Notes: generated from the letters alone by a model not told the origin. A stretch of DNA of 64,000 bases from Henriciella algicola (GCF_003576245.1 NZ_QWGA01000008.1:248001-312000), one strand, 5' to 3'. Positions 52,703 to 61,613 are shown, numbered from the stretch's first letter. Numbers and translations are program-made.

Positions 52703-53134
52703 ATGACCGAGACGATTGAGAAGCCGAAGGCGCAGGTTCTGGTCGGCGAGACCTCACCAGAGCCTGGTGGGCGTTGGGAACTTCAGCTGACCATTCGCAC
52801 CAAGATGATCGGCGTTGGTGCGATCAAGGCGGTGGCAGATTTCGTCCGGATCGGGGCGCAGTTTGCAGGCCAGACGCAGATTGCCATTGGCGTGAAAGGC
52901 CAGGAGCTTCCGAGCCGGCTTGGTGACATCGAAGGCGAGATGACAGCAAGCGACGTTGCGCTAGACCTGCAGGTCCATGAAGGTTTTCTCAAAGCCTACC
53001 GGTTTCACTGCACGGGGCAGGCCGTCGATGACGGCGCCCGGTATGAAGGCAGCTGGCATGCGCCCTGCGTCCACCCTGCGGACTGCAATTGCGAGGGCAC
53101 GACGGACGACTTCGTCATGGTCCGGCTGGACTGA
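52703..53134 (+). CDS. Hypothetical protein
   Basis: 143 residues starting MTETIEKPKAQVLVGETSPEPGG. Beta-rich with one Cys pair near the end (HAPCVHPADCNCEG, about 122-135), and no known family that I can name. It lies 20 bases after dapD and could share its transcript. The last residues overlap nothing; the convergent TPR-like gene ends 4 bases away. Function unknown. Confidence 0.65.
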   Translation: MTETIEKPKAQVLVGETSPEPGGRWELQLTIRTKMIGVGAIKAVADFVRIGAQFAGQTQIAIGVKGQELPSRLGDIEGEMTASDVALDLQVHEGFLKAYRFHCTGQAVDDGARYEGSWHAPCVHPADCNCEGTTDDFVMVRLD

Positions 53135-53137
53135 GAG

Positions 53138-53404
53138 TTACTTAGCCTGCGGCCCACGGTGGCGATATTCTTCCATCAGTGTGAGGGCAGGCGCGTAGTC
53201 CGGGTCCATGAGAAGGGCGGATTCCAGAGCGTCGCGGGCCTCGTTCGGGTTTCCACGCTCATGGTGAGCGAGCGCGAGCGCCATCTGGTCCTGCACCCTG
53301 TCAATCTGGCTTTCGGGCCGAGCCTCTGTGGCTTCCTCGTTCACCGCTGAGACTGTGATAACGACCAGAGCCGTGAGACCTGCGGCAAGACTTATATGTC
53401 CCAT
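53138..53404 (-). CDS. Small secreted TPR-like protein
   Basis: 88 residues: a signal peptide or membrane anchor (MGHISLAAGLTALVVITVSAV), then one helix-turn-helix pair resembling a tetratricopeptide unit (MALALAHHERGNPNEARDALESALLMDPDYAPALTLMEEYR). GGGAGATAGAT supports the ATG at 53404. Divergent from the GlxA-type regulator. Function unknown. Confidence 0.65.
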   Translation of the reverse strand: MGHISLAAGLTALVVITVSAVNEEATEARPESQIDRVQDQMALALAHHERGNPNEARDALESALLMDPDYAPALTLMEEYRHRGPQAK

Positions 53405-53545
53405 ATCTATCTCCCTGACGAAGTGGCTGCGTGTCATGAGTGGAAGATGAGGGGTTGAACCGGCGAGCGGTATTGGCGATATTGACATGATGTGGTCGAT
53501 TTTTGCCAAACTTGTTTTCCTCTGCCCACCACCGGGTGCCGGCGC

Positions 53546-54547
53546 TTGAAACCGTCTGAGTTCAGCTTGCCGCACCGCGTTGTCGTGCTGGCCTATGACC
53601 AGCTCTGGCCACTGGAGTTTGGCGTTGCGGTCGAGATCTTTGGCTGGTCGCGGCCAGAATTTCTTGGGGCGGCCTGGTACGATTTTGCCGTCGCAGGCCC
53701 AGAAGAAGAGATACGCAGTCTCGGCGGCATGACGATGAAGCCCGACCTCGGCTACGAAGCCGCGGGCGATGCCGATACGCTAATCATTCCTGCCTGGCGG
53801 GACGTGAATGAGCGCCCGCCCGAAGACTTGCTGGAGGCGGTCAGGCTGGCGGGCAGGAATGGCGCCAGGCTGGTGTCCTTCTGCAGCGGCGCGTTCGTCC
53901 TTGCGCATGCAGGTGTGCTGGCGGGGCGACGGGCGACCACGCACTGGCGCGATTTCGACCTGCTGGCGCAGCGCTTTCCGGACATCGAACTCATCGATGA
54001 TGTTCTCTATGTCGATGATGGCGACGTGATTACTTCGGCCGGGTCCAGCGCGGCTGTGGACTGCAGTCTTCATATCATCCGGCGCGATTTCGGTGGGGAA
54101 ATTGCCAACAAGGTCGCGCGTAGCCTCGTAACCCCGCCTCATCGCGATGGCGGACAATCCCAGTATATTGAAGCGCCCTATCAGGAACGCGCGGGCCAGT
54201 CTGTCGCTGTTGTCCTCGACTGGGCGCGTGAGCATCTGCATGAGCCGATCGATATCTCCGACATGGCAGAAGCGGCCGGTATGAGTGGGCGGACCTTTCT
54301 AAGGCGGTTTCGCGATGGCACGGGCACGACGCCGCTGAAATGGCTTCGCCGGGAGCGCGTCCTGCGCGCGATGCGCCTGCTGGAGAAAACAGAGAGCAGC
54401 CTTGGCGATATTGCCGATCAGTGCGGCTTTGGCTCGGTCGAAACCTTCCGAACAGCTTTCAGGGACATTGCAGGCGTCGCGCCGCATAGCTACCGCAGGC
54501 GCTTTGATCCGGCCCGGCCAGCCGATGTGGCACCCCGTATCAGTTGA
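53546..54547 (+). CDS. GlxA family AraC-type transcriptional regulator
   Basis: 333 residues: a DJ-1/PfpI-like domain at the N-terminus with the conserved elbow LVSFCSGAFVLAHAGVL (Cys about 111), and a C-terminal AraC helix-turn-helix pair (about 225-320; ISDMAEAAGMSGRTFLRRFRDGTGTTPLKWLRRERV). Such proteins sense small nitrogen compounds or amines and activate catabolic genes. Start is uncertain: a TTG at 53546 is chosen because the domain begins at once; a GTG at 53492 adds 18 cysteine-containing residues. It overlaps by 8 bases the convergent antiporter. Confidence 0.9.
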   Translation: MKPSEFSLPHRVVVLAYDQLWPLEFGVAVEIFGWSRPEFLGAAWYDFAVAGPEEEIRSLGGMTMKPDLGYEAAGDADTLIIPAWRDVNERPPEDLLEAVRLAGRNGARLVSFCSGAFVLAHAGVLAGRRATTHWRDFDLLAQRFPDIELIDDVLYVDDGDVITSAGSSAAVDCSLHIIRRDFGGEIANKVARSLVTPPHRDGGQSQYIEAPYQERAGQSVAVVLDWAREHLHEPIDISDMAEAAGMSGRTFLRRFRDGTGTTPLKWLRRERVLRAMRLLEKTESSLGDIADQCGFGSVETFRTAFRDIAGVAPHSYRRRFDPARPADVAPRIS

Positions 54548-55373
54548 TAGACACCTGCAGCGCCATAAGGCCGAAATAGGTCACGAGGATGCCGAGGCCT
54601 TCGAAACCAACGCCGCGGCGTTCCCTGAGGATGAGGCCCATCAGCAGGATCGTGGTGATCACCGTCGCGCCGATCAGCATCAGCCCGTCAGCCTGTGTCA
54701 TGGCGTGATAGATCGAGCCATCACGGTAGGCGATGTCCGATAGTGACAGGAACAGGACGTCGAACGTATTGCCGCCAATGATGCCGCCAACAGCGAGCTG
54801 CAGCGCGCCCCGGCGGACAGCGGCGAGCGTGGTGACAAGCTCTGGCAGGGAGGTGGCCACCGCCGTCATCAGCGCGCCGACAATTGTCTGCGAAATGCCG
54901 AGATTTGACGAGATGACCGCGCCTGACTGGGCAATGGCGAAGCCGCAGCCGGCGAGAACCAGGCTGAGGCCGACGAAGATCGCGATCATCACCGGCAGGC
55001 TGTGGATCTGCGCCTCTTCCTCGTCTGGGGCGTCTTCGCGGGTCTCATCGGTCTCTCGCGGTTTCCACATGGGCTTGTTGCGCAACTGGACTGCTGCGCG
55101 TGTGCCAAAGAAGTAGACCGCAAAGAGAAGAAGCGAGACCGGGTGGATGCCGAACAGGGTGTATTCGGGGACGTAATTGGCCGCGAGGGGCAAGCTCATC
55201 AGGAGGACCAGCATGGCGGCCATGAGCATGTTATTGGCGTCGGCGGCGGCGTGCTCAAGGTTGACGCGCTTATAGATGAGGTCAGCGACAACGAGGAAGG
55301 CGGTTTGGGCCGCGATGCCGCCAACCGCATTGGAAACGGCGAGCGAGGCGAGACCGGCAGAGGCCGCCGTCAA
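54540..55373 (-). CDS. Sodium/calcium exchanger family membrane protein (canonical-start part)
   Basis: 277 residues from a TTG at 55373. It contains both Na_Ca_ex repeats: the first has AVSNAVGGIAAQTAFLVVADLIY and the second ISQTIVGALMTAVATSLPELVTTLAAVRRGALQLAVGGIIGGNTFDVLFL, with the acidic loop (ETREDAPDEEEAQIH) between. The family exchanges cations across the inner membrane. The conserved frame continues upstream without an ATG, GTG or TTG (see 55374-55625), so the annotated start truncates the real protein by a full helix pair. Confidence 0.85.
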   Translation of the reverse strand: MTAASAGLASLAVSNAVGGIAAQTAFLVVADLIYKRVNLEHAAADANNMLMAAMLVLLMSLPLAANYVPEYTLFGIHPVSLLLFAVYFFGTRAAVQLRNKPMWKPRETDETREDAPDEEEAQIHSLPVMIAIFVGLSLVLAGCGFAIAQSGAVISSNLGISQTIVGALMTAVATSLPELVTTLAAVRRGALQLAVGGIIGGNTFDVLFLSLSDIAYRDGSIYHAMTQADGLMLIGATVITTILLMGLILRERRGVGFEGLGILVTYFGLMALQVSIN

Positions 55374-55625
55374 CGACGTTACGATGCCCGAGAGGGAAGT
55401 ACTTGCGCCGAGAAGGACGCCGCCAAAAACCGCTTCGCCAAGGCCGGTTCGGTCTGCCAGCCTGTCTGCGGTTGAGATGATACGGATACCGGCAAGCGTG
55501 ACGACGACCGTCGCCGCCAGAAAAACGATAATAGCGATCTGTGTAGAGATAGTGCGCGCCCCTTCAGCCCAGAATCGTGACCCTTTCTGAATGCGCGCCT
55601 GAGGGGCAGGTTCCGGAGGTCGCCG
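55374..55625 (-). other. Upstream coding extension of the antiporter without a canonical start
   Basis: The 84 codons before the TTG stay open and translate as a proper first part of a Na/Ca exchanger: a hydrophobic helix (IAIIVFLAATVVVTLAG), ADRLADRTGLGEAVFGGVLLGASTSLSGIVTSL. There is no ATG, GTG or TTG in this stretch; only rare candidates exist, for example ATC at 55550 after GAAGGGG, ATT at 55592, or CTG at 55520. The frame runs back to the TAG stop of the preceding methyltransferase, which is in the same frame. Confidence 0.7.
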
Positions 55626-56471
55626 CTATGCGGGTGCCTTGGCCTTGATCGACCAGCATCCGGCTGTGTAGCGGACCTCATCACCGTCGATATAGGCGCC
55701 GTAAGCCTCTCGCACGGCAGCGCGGACAGCGTCCTCGTCGGCCTGCGGGTTCATTTCGAGGAGCCGGGGAAGCGGACCGAGCCTGTCGAGGAAGAGCGGA
55801 AGCTCACTGACCGGAAAGCTGCAGGGGACGTCTTCCGGCGTGATGTCGATGCCGGTCCATCCGGCGTCTTTCAGGATGGAGTGGACATAGTCCCTGTCTT
55901 CGAAGCCGAACTGTCCGGGGGCGTTTTTCTCACGCTTCGGCATCTCATCTAGAAAAGGGGCGGCGGCGCGTGTGCCGGCGCTCATGAAGGGATTGTCGGC
56001 GGGGCTGCGCCAGGCATAGAGGTGCAGGATGGCACCATCCGTGGCGGCGGATTTGAGGTTCGAGAACGCCTTTACCGGATCAGCAAAGAACATGACGCCG
56101 AAGCGGGAAATCATGAGGTCGAAATGATTGTCGCCGAAGTCGTGGGTCTCTGCGTCAGCCTTGATGAATTCGGCGTCGAGGCCTGCGGCGCTGGCCCGGC
56201 TGCGGGCCAGAGCGAGCATCGGGCCTGAGATGTCGATCCCGGTGAGGTGTGCAGACTGCGCTGCCTTGGCGGCTGCGAGTGTAACAGCGCCCGTGCCGCA
56301 GCCAGTGTCGAGGATGCGGGAGGCACCGCTTTGCGCCGCGCTGGCCGCGAGACGGCTCTCGATCCCTTCAAACATGGCGTCCATGACGGACTGGGCGTCG
56401 ACCCAGGTTTCCCCGCCAGCGCCGTCCCAATGAGATTTCTGCTGGGCGCGGATGTCTTCGGCTTGGCTCAT
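55626..56471 (-). CDS. Class I SAM-dependent methyltransferase
   Basis: 281 residues: N-terminal AQQKSHWDGAGGETWVDAQ, motif I RILDTGCGTGAVTL (about 51-64), motif ending GIDISGPMLALAR, and the FDLMISRFGVMFFADPVKAFSNLKSA block, as in small-molecule methyltransferases of the Methyltransf_25 group. Substrate unknown. Its start overlaps the MaoC stop by 4 bases (ATGA). It stops at TAG directly in frame with the open antiporter frame behind it, without any intervening bases out of frame. Confidence 0.9.
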   Translation of the reverse strand: MSQAEDIRAQQKSHWDGAGGETWVDAQSVMDAMFEGIESRLAASAAQSGASRILDTGCGTGAVTLAAAKAAQSAHLTGIDISGPMLALARSRASAAGLDAEFIKADAETHDFGDNHFDLMISRFGVMFFADPVKAFSNLKSAATDGAILHLYAWRSPADNPFMSAGTRAAAPFLDEMPKREKNAPGQFGFEDRDYVHSILKDAGWTGIDITPEDVPCSFPVSELPLFLDRLGPLPRLLEMNPQADEDAVRAAVREAYGAYIDGDEVRYTAGCWSIKAKAPA

Positions 56472-56950
56472 GCGGCGGGCTCGTCCTCAATCGGCGCCTC
56501 GGGGTCGCGGACCTTTATGAGGCCATTGCCGATGAAGCGCATGACGAGCTCATTGTGCTGGTTGTAAACGCGGTTCTCTGAGCGGGTGAGGCCCATATCG
56601 GGGCGGCTTTTCATGCGCCGCTTGGAGATCATCTCCATCTCGATGCGGATTTCGTCGCCCGGATAGACGGGCTTGATCCATTTCAGCTCATCAATGCCGG
56701 GGGAGCCGAGACCGGCCTGCGGTTCGCCGTCCTGCATGGTCTCGACCATGAGGCGCATCGTCATGGCGGCGGTGTGCCAGCCGGAGGCCGAAAGGCGACC
56801 GAAGAAGGTCTGCTTGGCGGCTTCATCATCAAGGTGGAAGGGCTGGGGGTCGTATTTGGAGGCGAAGTCTATGACCTCCTCACGCGTGACCTTATAGGAC
56901 CGCGGCGAATGGGTGATCGTGCCCGGTTCCATGTCTTCGAAATAGCGCAT
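56468..56950 (-). CDS. MaoC family dehydratase
   Basis: 160 residues: FEDMEPGTITHSPRSYKVTREEVIDFASKYDPQPFHLDDEAAKQTFFGRLSASGWHTAAMTMRLM, the single hot-dog domain of MaoC/(R)-hydratases, with the Asp and His of the active site in DPQPFHLDD. It probably hydrates or dehydrates (R)-3-hydroxyacyl-CoA. The ATG at 56950 (GGGGAGC upstream) is preferred to an earlier in-frame ATG. Operon with the methyltransferase. Confidence 0.92.
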   Translation of the reverse strand: MRYFEDMEPGTITHSPRSYKVTREEVIDFASKYDPQPFHLDDEAAKQTFFGRLSASGWHTAAMTMRLMVETMQDGEPQAGLGSPGIDELKWIKPVYPGDEIRIEMEMISKRRMKSRPDMGLTRSENRVYNQHNELVMRFIGNGLIKVRDPEAPIEDEPAA

Positions 56951-57059
56951 GCGCTCCCCTTCCTTTTTGTTGCCGAGCATAGATGAGGGAGAGGGTGGGG
57001 GCGCGCAAGATGGCGGAGGGGAAGGTTGCCAAACAGGCTGACGCAGGCTTCATGGCAAA

Positions 57060-57542
57060 ATGAGAGAGCTTCTTCCCCTTGCCGAGGAGATCGGCACCAT
57101 CCTCAAGGCGCGTCGTCAGACCGTTGGCGTCTGGGAGTCTTCATCTGGCGGGCTTGTGTCGGCGGCGCTGCTCGCGCAGGCGGGCGCGTCGGCCTATTTC
57201 CGGGGCGGCGGTGTGATCTATGCGCCGGCGGCCTTTCGCGGGCTGGTCGGGCTGTCGAAGGAAGACCTTGGCGGAATGCGATCCTCGAGTGAGCCTTATG
57301 CGCGCTTTGCTGCCTCGACCATCCGTGAGCGGCTGCGCGCTGATTGGGGTCTATGCGAGACCGGTGCGGCGGGGCCGGACGGCAATGGCTATGGCGATGC
57401 GGCGGGGCACACCTGTACGGCGCTGGTCGGCGATGGCGTCGAGATTTCCCGCACGCTGGAAACCGGGCTGAGTGACCGGGTCACCAATATGGAGCTGTTC
57501 GCGCGCGAGGCGCTGGAGCTGCTCCTGGAGAATATTCGCTAG
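57060..57542 (+). CDS. CinA family protein (nicotinamide-nucleotide amidohydrolase domain)
   Basis: 160 residues that equal the CinA C-terminal domain alone: TVGVWESSSGGLVSAALLAQAGASAYFRGGGVIYA (about 21-55), KEDLGG, RADWGLCETGAAGPDG (about 97-112). In free PncC proteins this domain deamidates nicotinamide mononucleotide for NAD recycling. Here the first motif has WESSSGG in place of the usual AESCTGG, and some residues are shifted, so the enzyme may be degenerate or have another substrate. Forty bases downstream lies the lipase gene. Confidence 0.8.
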   Translation: MRELLPLAEEIGTILKARRQTVGVWESSSGGLVSAALLAQAGASAYFRGGGVIYAPAAFRGLVGLSKEDLGGMRSSSEPYARFAASTIRERLRADWGLCETGAAGPDGNGYGDAAGHTCTALVGDGVEISRTLETGLSDRVTNMELFAREALELLLENIR

Positions 57543-57572
57543 GCGGCGAGGTCAGGAAGGAGGAAGTCGGTC

Positions 57573-58403
57573 ATGGCGGTCAATGTCGAGGCATGGCGGT
57601 TCGGGGCGCCGGTGGCGGGCTATGCCTGGCGGGTTGAGGGGGCGAAGGCGAACCTCCTCCTCATGCATGGCTATGGCGAGTATGCGACGCGCTATGTCGC
57701 CGAATACAACCGGTTGATCCCTGCGCTGAACAAGGCTGGCATCAGCGTCTTTGCCTTTGATGCGAACGGGCATGGCGCCTCACCGGGCCCGCGCGGCGCG
57801 ACCGACATGAAACAGGCCGTGCACCATCATCAGATGGCCCGCGAGGCACTGGCACTGGAGAGCAAGGCGCCACTCCTTCTGTTCGGCCATTCACTGGGCG
57901 GCCTGATCACGGCGGCGAGTGTGGCGGGCAAACCAGCGGGTGTGCAGGCCGTGGTGCTGAGCGCGCCTGCCTTGCAGATCGAGCTCAACCCCGTGCTGAA
58001 GACGCTGGCCGGCCTGATCGCAGCGATTGCGCCAGCTGCACGTCTGACACCGCCGCTGGAAGCCGAAGCGATCTCGCGCGACGAGGCTGTGGTGGAAGCG
58101 TACCGCAATAATCCTGACGTCATCACGAAGCCGCCCGCTGCGCGCCTCGGCGCGACTGCCGTGTCGGTGCTGGAGACGGCGTGGACGAAATTCTCGGCCT
58201 GGAAAGCGCCGGTGCTGATCATCCATGGCGACGCGGACCGGCTGACGCCTATTGAGGGTTCGCAGCGCTTTTTCGAGACGATCGGTGTAAGCGACAAGAC
58301 GCTGGACGTGTTCGAGGGTGGGTATCATGAGCTGCTCAATGACACTGAGCGCGATAGGGCGCTCGCGGTCATCCTGAGCTGGCTTGAGCGGCACCTGCCG
58401 TGA
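57573..58403 (+). CDS. Alpha/beta hydrolase, monoacylglycerol lipase/lysophospholipase-like
   Basis: 276 residues: LLLMHGYGEYATRYVAEYNRLI (oxyanion motif HGYGE), FDANGHGASPGPRG, nucleophile LFGHSLGG (Ser about 110), Asp in IHGDADRLTP (about 224), His in GYHELLND (about 251). This is the hydrolase_4 (Serine aminopeptidase S33-like) pattern of lysophospholipases and monoacylglycerol lipases. AGGAAGGAGG precedes the ATG. Its stop overlaps the following GTG start by 4 bases. Confidence 0.92.
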   Translation: MAVNVEAWRFGAPVAGYAWRVEGAKANLLLMHGYGEYATRYVAEYNRLIPALNKAGISVFAFDANGHGASPGPRGATDMKQAVHHHQMAREALALESKAPLLLFGHSLGGLITAASVAGKPAGVQAVVLSAPALQIELNPVLKTLAGLIAAIAPAARLTPPLEAEAISRDEAVVEAYRNNPDVITKPPAARLGATAVSVLETAWTKFSAWKAPVLIIHGDADRLTPIEGSQRFFETIGVSDKTLDVFEGGYHELLNDTERDRALAVILSWLERHLP

Positions 58404-58867
58404 AACTTCGCACTTACAGGGCGGGCGATGCCGCGCGCCTGGAAGAGATATTCCGCGCCGCGATCCTTCAGCTGGGAAGCCGGGACTATAAAGCTGAGCA
58501 GGTCGCCGTCTGGTCCGGGGCGCGTGTGACGGCAGAGCGCCTGCACGAGATGTATATTGATGGCCGGGCGACATTCATCGCGGTGGACGAGGCCAACGCC
58601 GCCATCGCATTCAGCGATCTGGAAGCCGATGGCCATGTCGATATGCTCTATTGCCACCCGGACCATGCGGGCAAAGGCGTCGCCAGTGCGCTGCTCGCCG
58701 CGATCGAGGCCACGGCGCGGCAGGCAGGCATGACGCGTCTTCACACCGAGGCAAGCGAGACGGCGCGGCCAGTCTTTGCGCGGGCGGGCTATGAGACGGT
58801 GTTGCGCCGGCCGCTCGAAATTGATGGGGTGGCCCTCCATAACTGGAAGATGGAGAAGCTGCTTTGA
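58400..58867 (+). CDS. GNAT family N-acetyltransferase
   Basis: 155 residues: LRTYRAGDAARLEEIFRAAI at the N-terminus, and motif A HVDMLYCHPDHAGKGVASALLAAIEATARQAG (about 75-105, with HAGKG in the acetyl-CoA loop), followed by LHTEASETARPVFARAGYETV. Substrate unknown. GTG start in GTGA overlap with the lipase; stop overlapped by the TTG of the next gene. All three genes are translated as a unit. Confidence 0.88.
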   Translation: MKLRTYRAGDAARLEEIFRAAILQLGSRDYKAEQVAVWSGARVTAERLHEMYIDGRATFIAVDEANAAIAFSDLEADGHVDMLYCHPDHAGKGVASALLAAIEATARQAGMTRLHTEASETARPVFARAGYETVLRRPLEIDGVALHNWKMEKLL

Positions 58868-59805
58868 CCAAGCCCGTGGCCGAAACTGACATCGCTGTGC
58901 GCATCCATTCGAGCCAGGGCGACGGGTTGGAGCAGGCCGTGCGGGAAGCGTTTCCAGATGTCGAGGTGTTTCGCGGGCCCATGGAGAGCGATCGGCCAGA
59001 AAAGGTGCTCGTGACCTTCTATCCGCCAGAGGATGAGGATCTCTCCAAATATCGCTGGGTGCATTGTGTCGGCGCGGGCGTGGACGCGATCTGTAAGGCT
59101 TTTGCGGACATTGAACCTGCGCCGCTTGTGACCCGCACGACTGGCCGAATGGGCCAGCAGATTGGCGAATATTGTGCCGGGTATGCACTCTCTTGGCTGC
59201 AGAAGATGGCGCTCCGCAGGGCGCTGGAAGAGGCGCGCGACTGGGACCGGGAACGCGCAGCCCCTGCATATCTGTTCGAGACGCAGGTCGCCATTATCGG
59301 CACCGGCTCTATCGGGCAGGGCGTTGCTGGTGCGTTCAAAGGGCTGCAGGCACTAGTGCTGGGCCTGTCCCGGACGGGCGGGGCCGTGGAGGAGTTTGAC
59401 GAGGTGATGCGTCTGGCGGATTTGTCGGCTGACGCCGGGGCGAAGATCGTGGTCGGGGCGCTGCCCTTTACGCCGCAGACCGACAGCGCCATTGGCGCGG
59501 ATGTGTTCGACAAGCTGGACGGCGCGCTGTTCATCAATGTCGGGCGCGGGGCGACACTGGATGAGGGCGCGCTGAAGGCGGCGCTTGATAGCGGCAAGGT
59601 GGTTCATGCCGTGCTGGACGTCTTTCGCGATGAGCCGCTGGACCCCGGGCACTGGTTCTGGAGCGATGAGAGGGTCACGGTCACGCCGCACGTATCCGGA
59701 CTGACATTGCCGAGTGATGGGCAGGCGCGCCTTCTCGAGCTGCTGGAGAGGCGTCTCAAAGGTGAGGCAATTGAGGCGGATGTGGATGTCGCGCGCGGCT
59801 ATTGA
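58864..59805 (+). CDS. D-2-hydroxyacid dehydrogenase family protein (GhrA-like)
   Basis: 313 residues: the NAD-binding region GTGSIGQGVAGAFKGL (about 143-158), KIVVGALPFTPQTDSAIGADVFDKLDGALFINVGRGATLDEGALKAAL (conserved Arg in GRG), LDVFRDEPL with the conserved Glu, and HVSGLT with the catalytic His (about 278). It reduces glyoxylate/hydroxypyruvate-type ketoacids. The start is TTG, in a TTGA overlap with the GNAT gene. Its end overlaps the convergent ATPase by 7 bases. Confidence 0.9.
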   Translation: MTKPVAETDIAVRIHSSQGDGLEQAVREAFPDVEVFRGPMESDRPEKVLVTFYPPEDEDLSKYRWVHCVGAGVDAICKAFADIEPAPLVTRTTGRMGQQIGEYCAGYALSWLQKMALRRALEEARDWDRERAAPAYLFETQVAIIGTGSIGQGVAGAFKGLQALVLGLSRTGGAVEEFDEVMRLADLSADAGAKIVVGALPFTPQTDSAIGADVFDKLDGALFINVGRGATLDEGALKAALDSGKVVHAVLDVFRDEPLDPGHWFWSDERVTVTPHVSGLTLPSDGQARLLELLERRLKGEAIEADVDVARGY

Positions 59806-60356
59806 AGCGCTTCGAGGGGTAGGCCGAGCGTACGGAGCATGAAATCGGCACGTGTCTCGACGCTCGTCTTCGGCAGGTCGATCAGGCGATAGCCGCGCGC
59901 CGGATAGGCGATGCGTAGCCAGTTGTATTCGCGCACGGCTTCTTCGAAAGGCAGCGGTCGCTCCTCATCCTGAACGTATAGGGCAGCCCATGGCGGCGCG
60001 AAGAATACCGTACGGTAATAGAGACAAGCCTCGCCCAGCGATTTGAGGTCGGCAGGCGTGTCGATGGACAGCCGTTCGAAATGGGCGAGCGCGTCCACGG
60101 CAGAGCGGTCGAAGAAGATGGGGCCATCAATGTCCCGCACGGCGCGCAGGCTTTCGGCGGCGATCTCGATCGCCCGGCGCACGAAGGCTTCCGGATTGAT
60201 CCAGGGCAGGGCGTCGGAGCCCGTTTCCAGCGCTTCGCGGACGATCTGGCGACCGGGTTCTTCGACAGTCGCGAAGCCCCGCGTACCAAGCTCTTTCAGG
60301 AGGGTGGACTTGCCGCCCGACGAGCAGCCGGAAATGACGATCCGGCGCCGCTCCAT
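59799..60356 (-). CDS. AAA-type ATPase/kinase (NadR/Ttd14-like)
   Basis: 185 residues with P-loop GCSSGGKST (about 9-17), then TVEEPGRQIVREALETG, FFDRSAVDALAHFE and a conserved C-terminal RGYRLIDLPKTSVETRADFML. This P-loop group resembles NadR-type ribosylnicotinamide kinases and AAA_28 proteins; the phosphate acceptor is unknown. The start ATG at 60356 sits immediately behind the truA stop, which supports an operon. Converges with the dehydrogenase. Confidence 0.8.
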   Translation of the reverse strand: MERRRIVISGCSSGGKSTLLKELGTRGFATVEEPGRQIVREALETGSDALPWINPEAFVRRAIEIAAESLRAVRDIDGPIFFDRSAVDALAHFERLSIDTPADLKSLGEACLYYRTVFFAPPWAALYVQDEERPLPFEEAVREYNWLRIAYPARGYRLIDLPKTSVETRADFMLRTLGLPLEALQ

Positions 60357-60357
60357 A

Positions 60358-61110
60358 TCAGTCCTGGTCGCCATACATGACGCGTTCGAGATAGAGCCCG
60401 TCCGCTGGGGCGACCGGGCCGCAGGCGGTGCGGTCGCGGGCTTCGAGGATTTCCTTCATCCATGCAGGCTCACGCATGCCGCGGCCGACCTCAACCAGGC
60501 TGCCCGTGATGGAGCGGACCTGACGGTGCAGGAAGCTGCGCGCCGTTGTGGTGATCTCCACCCGGTCTGCAAGGCGGAAGACTTCCAGCGTATCCAGCGT
60601 CTTCACCGGGCTTTTGGCCTGACAGGCTGCGTCACGGAAGGTGGAGAAGTCATGCTCGCCGATAAGGTGGTTGGCCGCTTCCTGCATGGCGTGGACGTCG
60701 ATTTCAAACGGGATGCGCCAGATGAGGCCCTTGTCGAACGTCAGGTGCGCGCGGCGTGTCTGTATGATGTAGCGATAGGCGCGGCCCGTCGCATCAAAGC
60801 GGGCGTGGAAACTCTCATCGACTTCCTCCACGGCGAGCACGGCGACCGGGTCGGGGCGGAGATGGTAGTTCAACGCGTCGCAGAGCTTGCGGACAGGGCG
60901 CGGCTTCTGCAGCGTCACATGGGCGACTTGCCCCGTGGCGTGGACGCCGGCATCGGTACGCCCCGCGCCCTGAACCACGACTGGCTGACCGTCGAGCTTG
61001 GCGGCGGCGCGTTCAAGTGCGCCCTGCACGGTCGGCTGTCCGTCCTGTCGCTGCCAGCCATAATAGGGTCGGCCATCATATTCGACGAGAAGGCGAAGGC
61101 GCTGGCTCAT
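60358..61110 (-). CDS. truA: tRNA pseudouridine(38-40) synthase
   Basis: 250 residues: RLLVEYDGRPYYGWQRQDGQPTVQGALERA (N-terminal), the catalytic GAGRTDAGVHATGQVAH with Asp about 54, KGLIWRIPFEID, HDFSTFRDAACQAKSPVKTL, and SFLHRQVRSITGSLVEVGRG. It modifies anticodon-stem uridines 38-40. It overlaps the upstream GNAT gene by ATGA. Part of the fmt-GNAT-truA run. Confidence 0.97.
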   Translation of the reverse strand: MSQRLRLLVEYDGRPYYGWQRQDGQPTVQGALERAAAKLDGQPVVVQGAGRTDAGVHATGQVAHVTLQKPRPVRKLCDALNYHLRPDPVAVLAVEEVDESFHARFDATGRAYRYIIQTRRAHLTFDKGLIWRIPFEIDVHAMQEAANHLIGEHDFSTFRDAACQAKSPVKTLDTLEVFRLADRVEITTTARSFLHRQVRSITGSLVEVGRGMREPAWMKEILEARDRTACGPVAPADGLYLERVMYGDQD

Positions 61111-61613
61111 TCGGCATCCATGAAAGCTGCTGGATAGGTAAGCGTGCCGGAGCGCGGCGCGGTTTCGAAAAGCTCGATCGCCATGAAGGCCTCCCCGGAC
61201 CAGGGGGCATCATAACGGGCGGCAACGGCCGGATTGAAGCCAAAGCGCGGATAGTAGCCGGGGTGGCCGAGGACGAAGACAAGCTGGCGGCCAATCTGCT
61301 CGACCTGCGGCATGCCTGCTTTGATGAGCGCATAGCCGATGCCGCGGCGCTGCTCATCCGGGGCGGCGCACATGGGCCCGAGACCTGCGGCGACATCCTT
61401 GCCGTTCACGAGGATGCGGAAGAACTCGATATGGCCAATGAGGCGGCCCTCTTCATCTTCGGCGACGAGGGAGACGAGGCTGTCGCCATCCTTGTGAAGC
61501 TGGCGCGTGATGCGCGCTTCGTCCGGCGTGCCGAAGGCGGCGTCGTTGAGCGCGGCGACCGCATCGAGGTCAGCAGGGGTGGTCGCACGGACGGAGGCGC
61601 TCACGCGAAGCAT
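61107..61613 (-). CDS. GNAT family N-acetyltransferase (YhbS-like)
   Basis: 168 residues: [39 protein letters not shown], motif [32 protein letters not shown] (about 81-111, QRRGIG), and a [17 protein letters not shown] block typical of YhbS-type proteins. It overlaps fmt by 13 bases and truA by 4, in one operon with the translation genes. Acceptor unknown. Confidence 0.9.
   Translation of the reverse strand: MLRVSASVRATTPADLDAVAALNDAAFGTPDEARITRQLHKDGDSLVSLVAEDEEGRLIGHIEFFRILVNGKDVAAGLGPMCAAPDEQRRGIGYALIKAGMPQVEQIGRQLVFVLGHPGYYPRFGFNPAVAARYDAPWSGEAFMAIELFETAPRSGTLTYPAAFMDAE

Noticed and set aside
60043-61137. 364-codon plus-strand open frame over truA and the ATPase gene
   Set aside because: It runs antisense through recognised truA and P-loop motifs and shows no family features.
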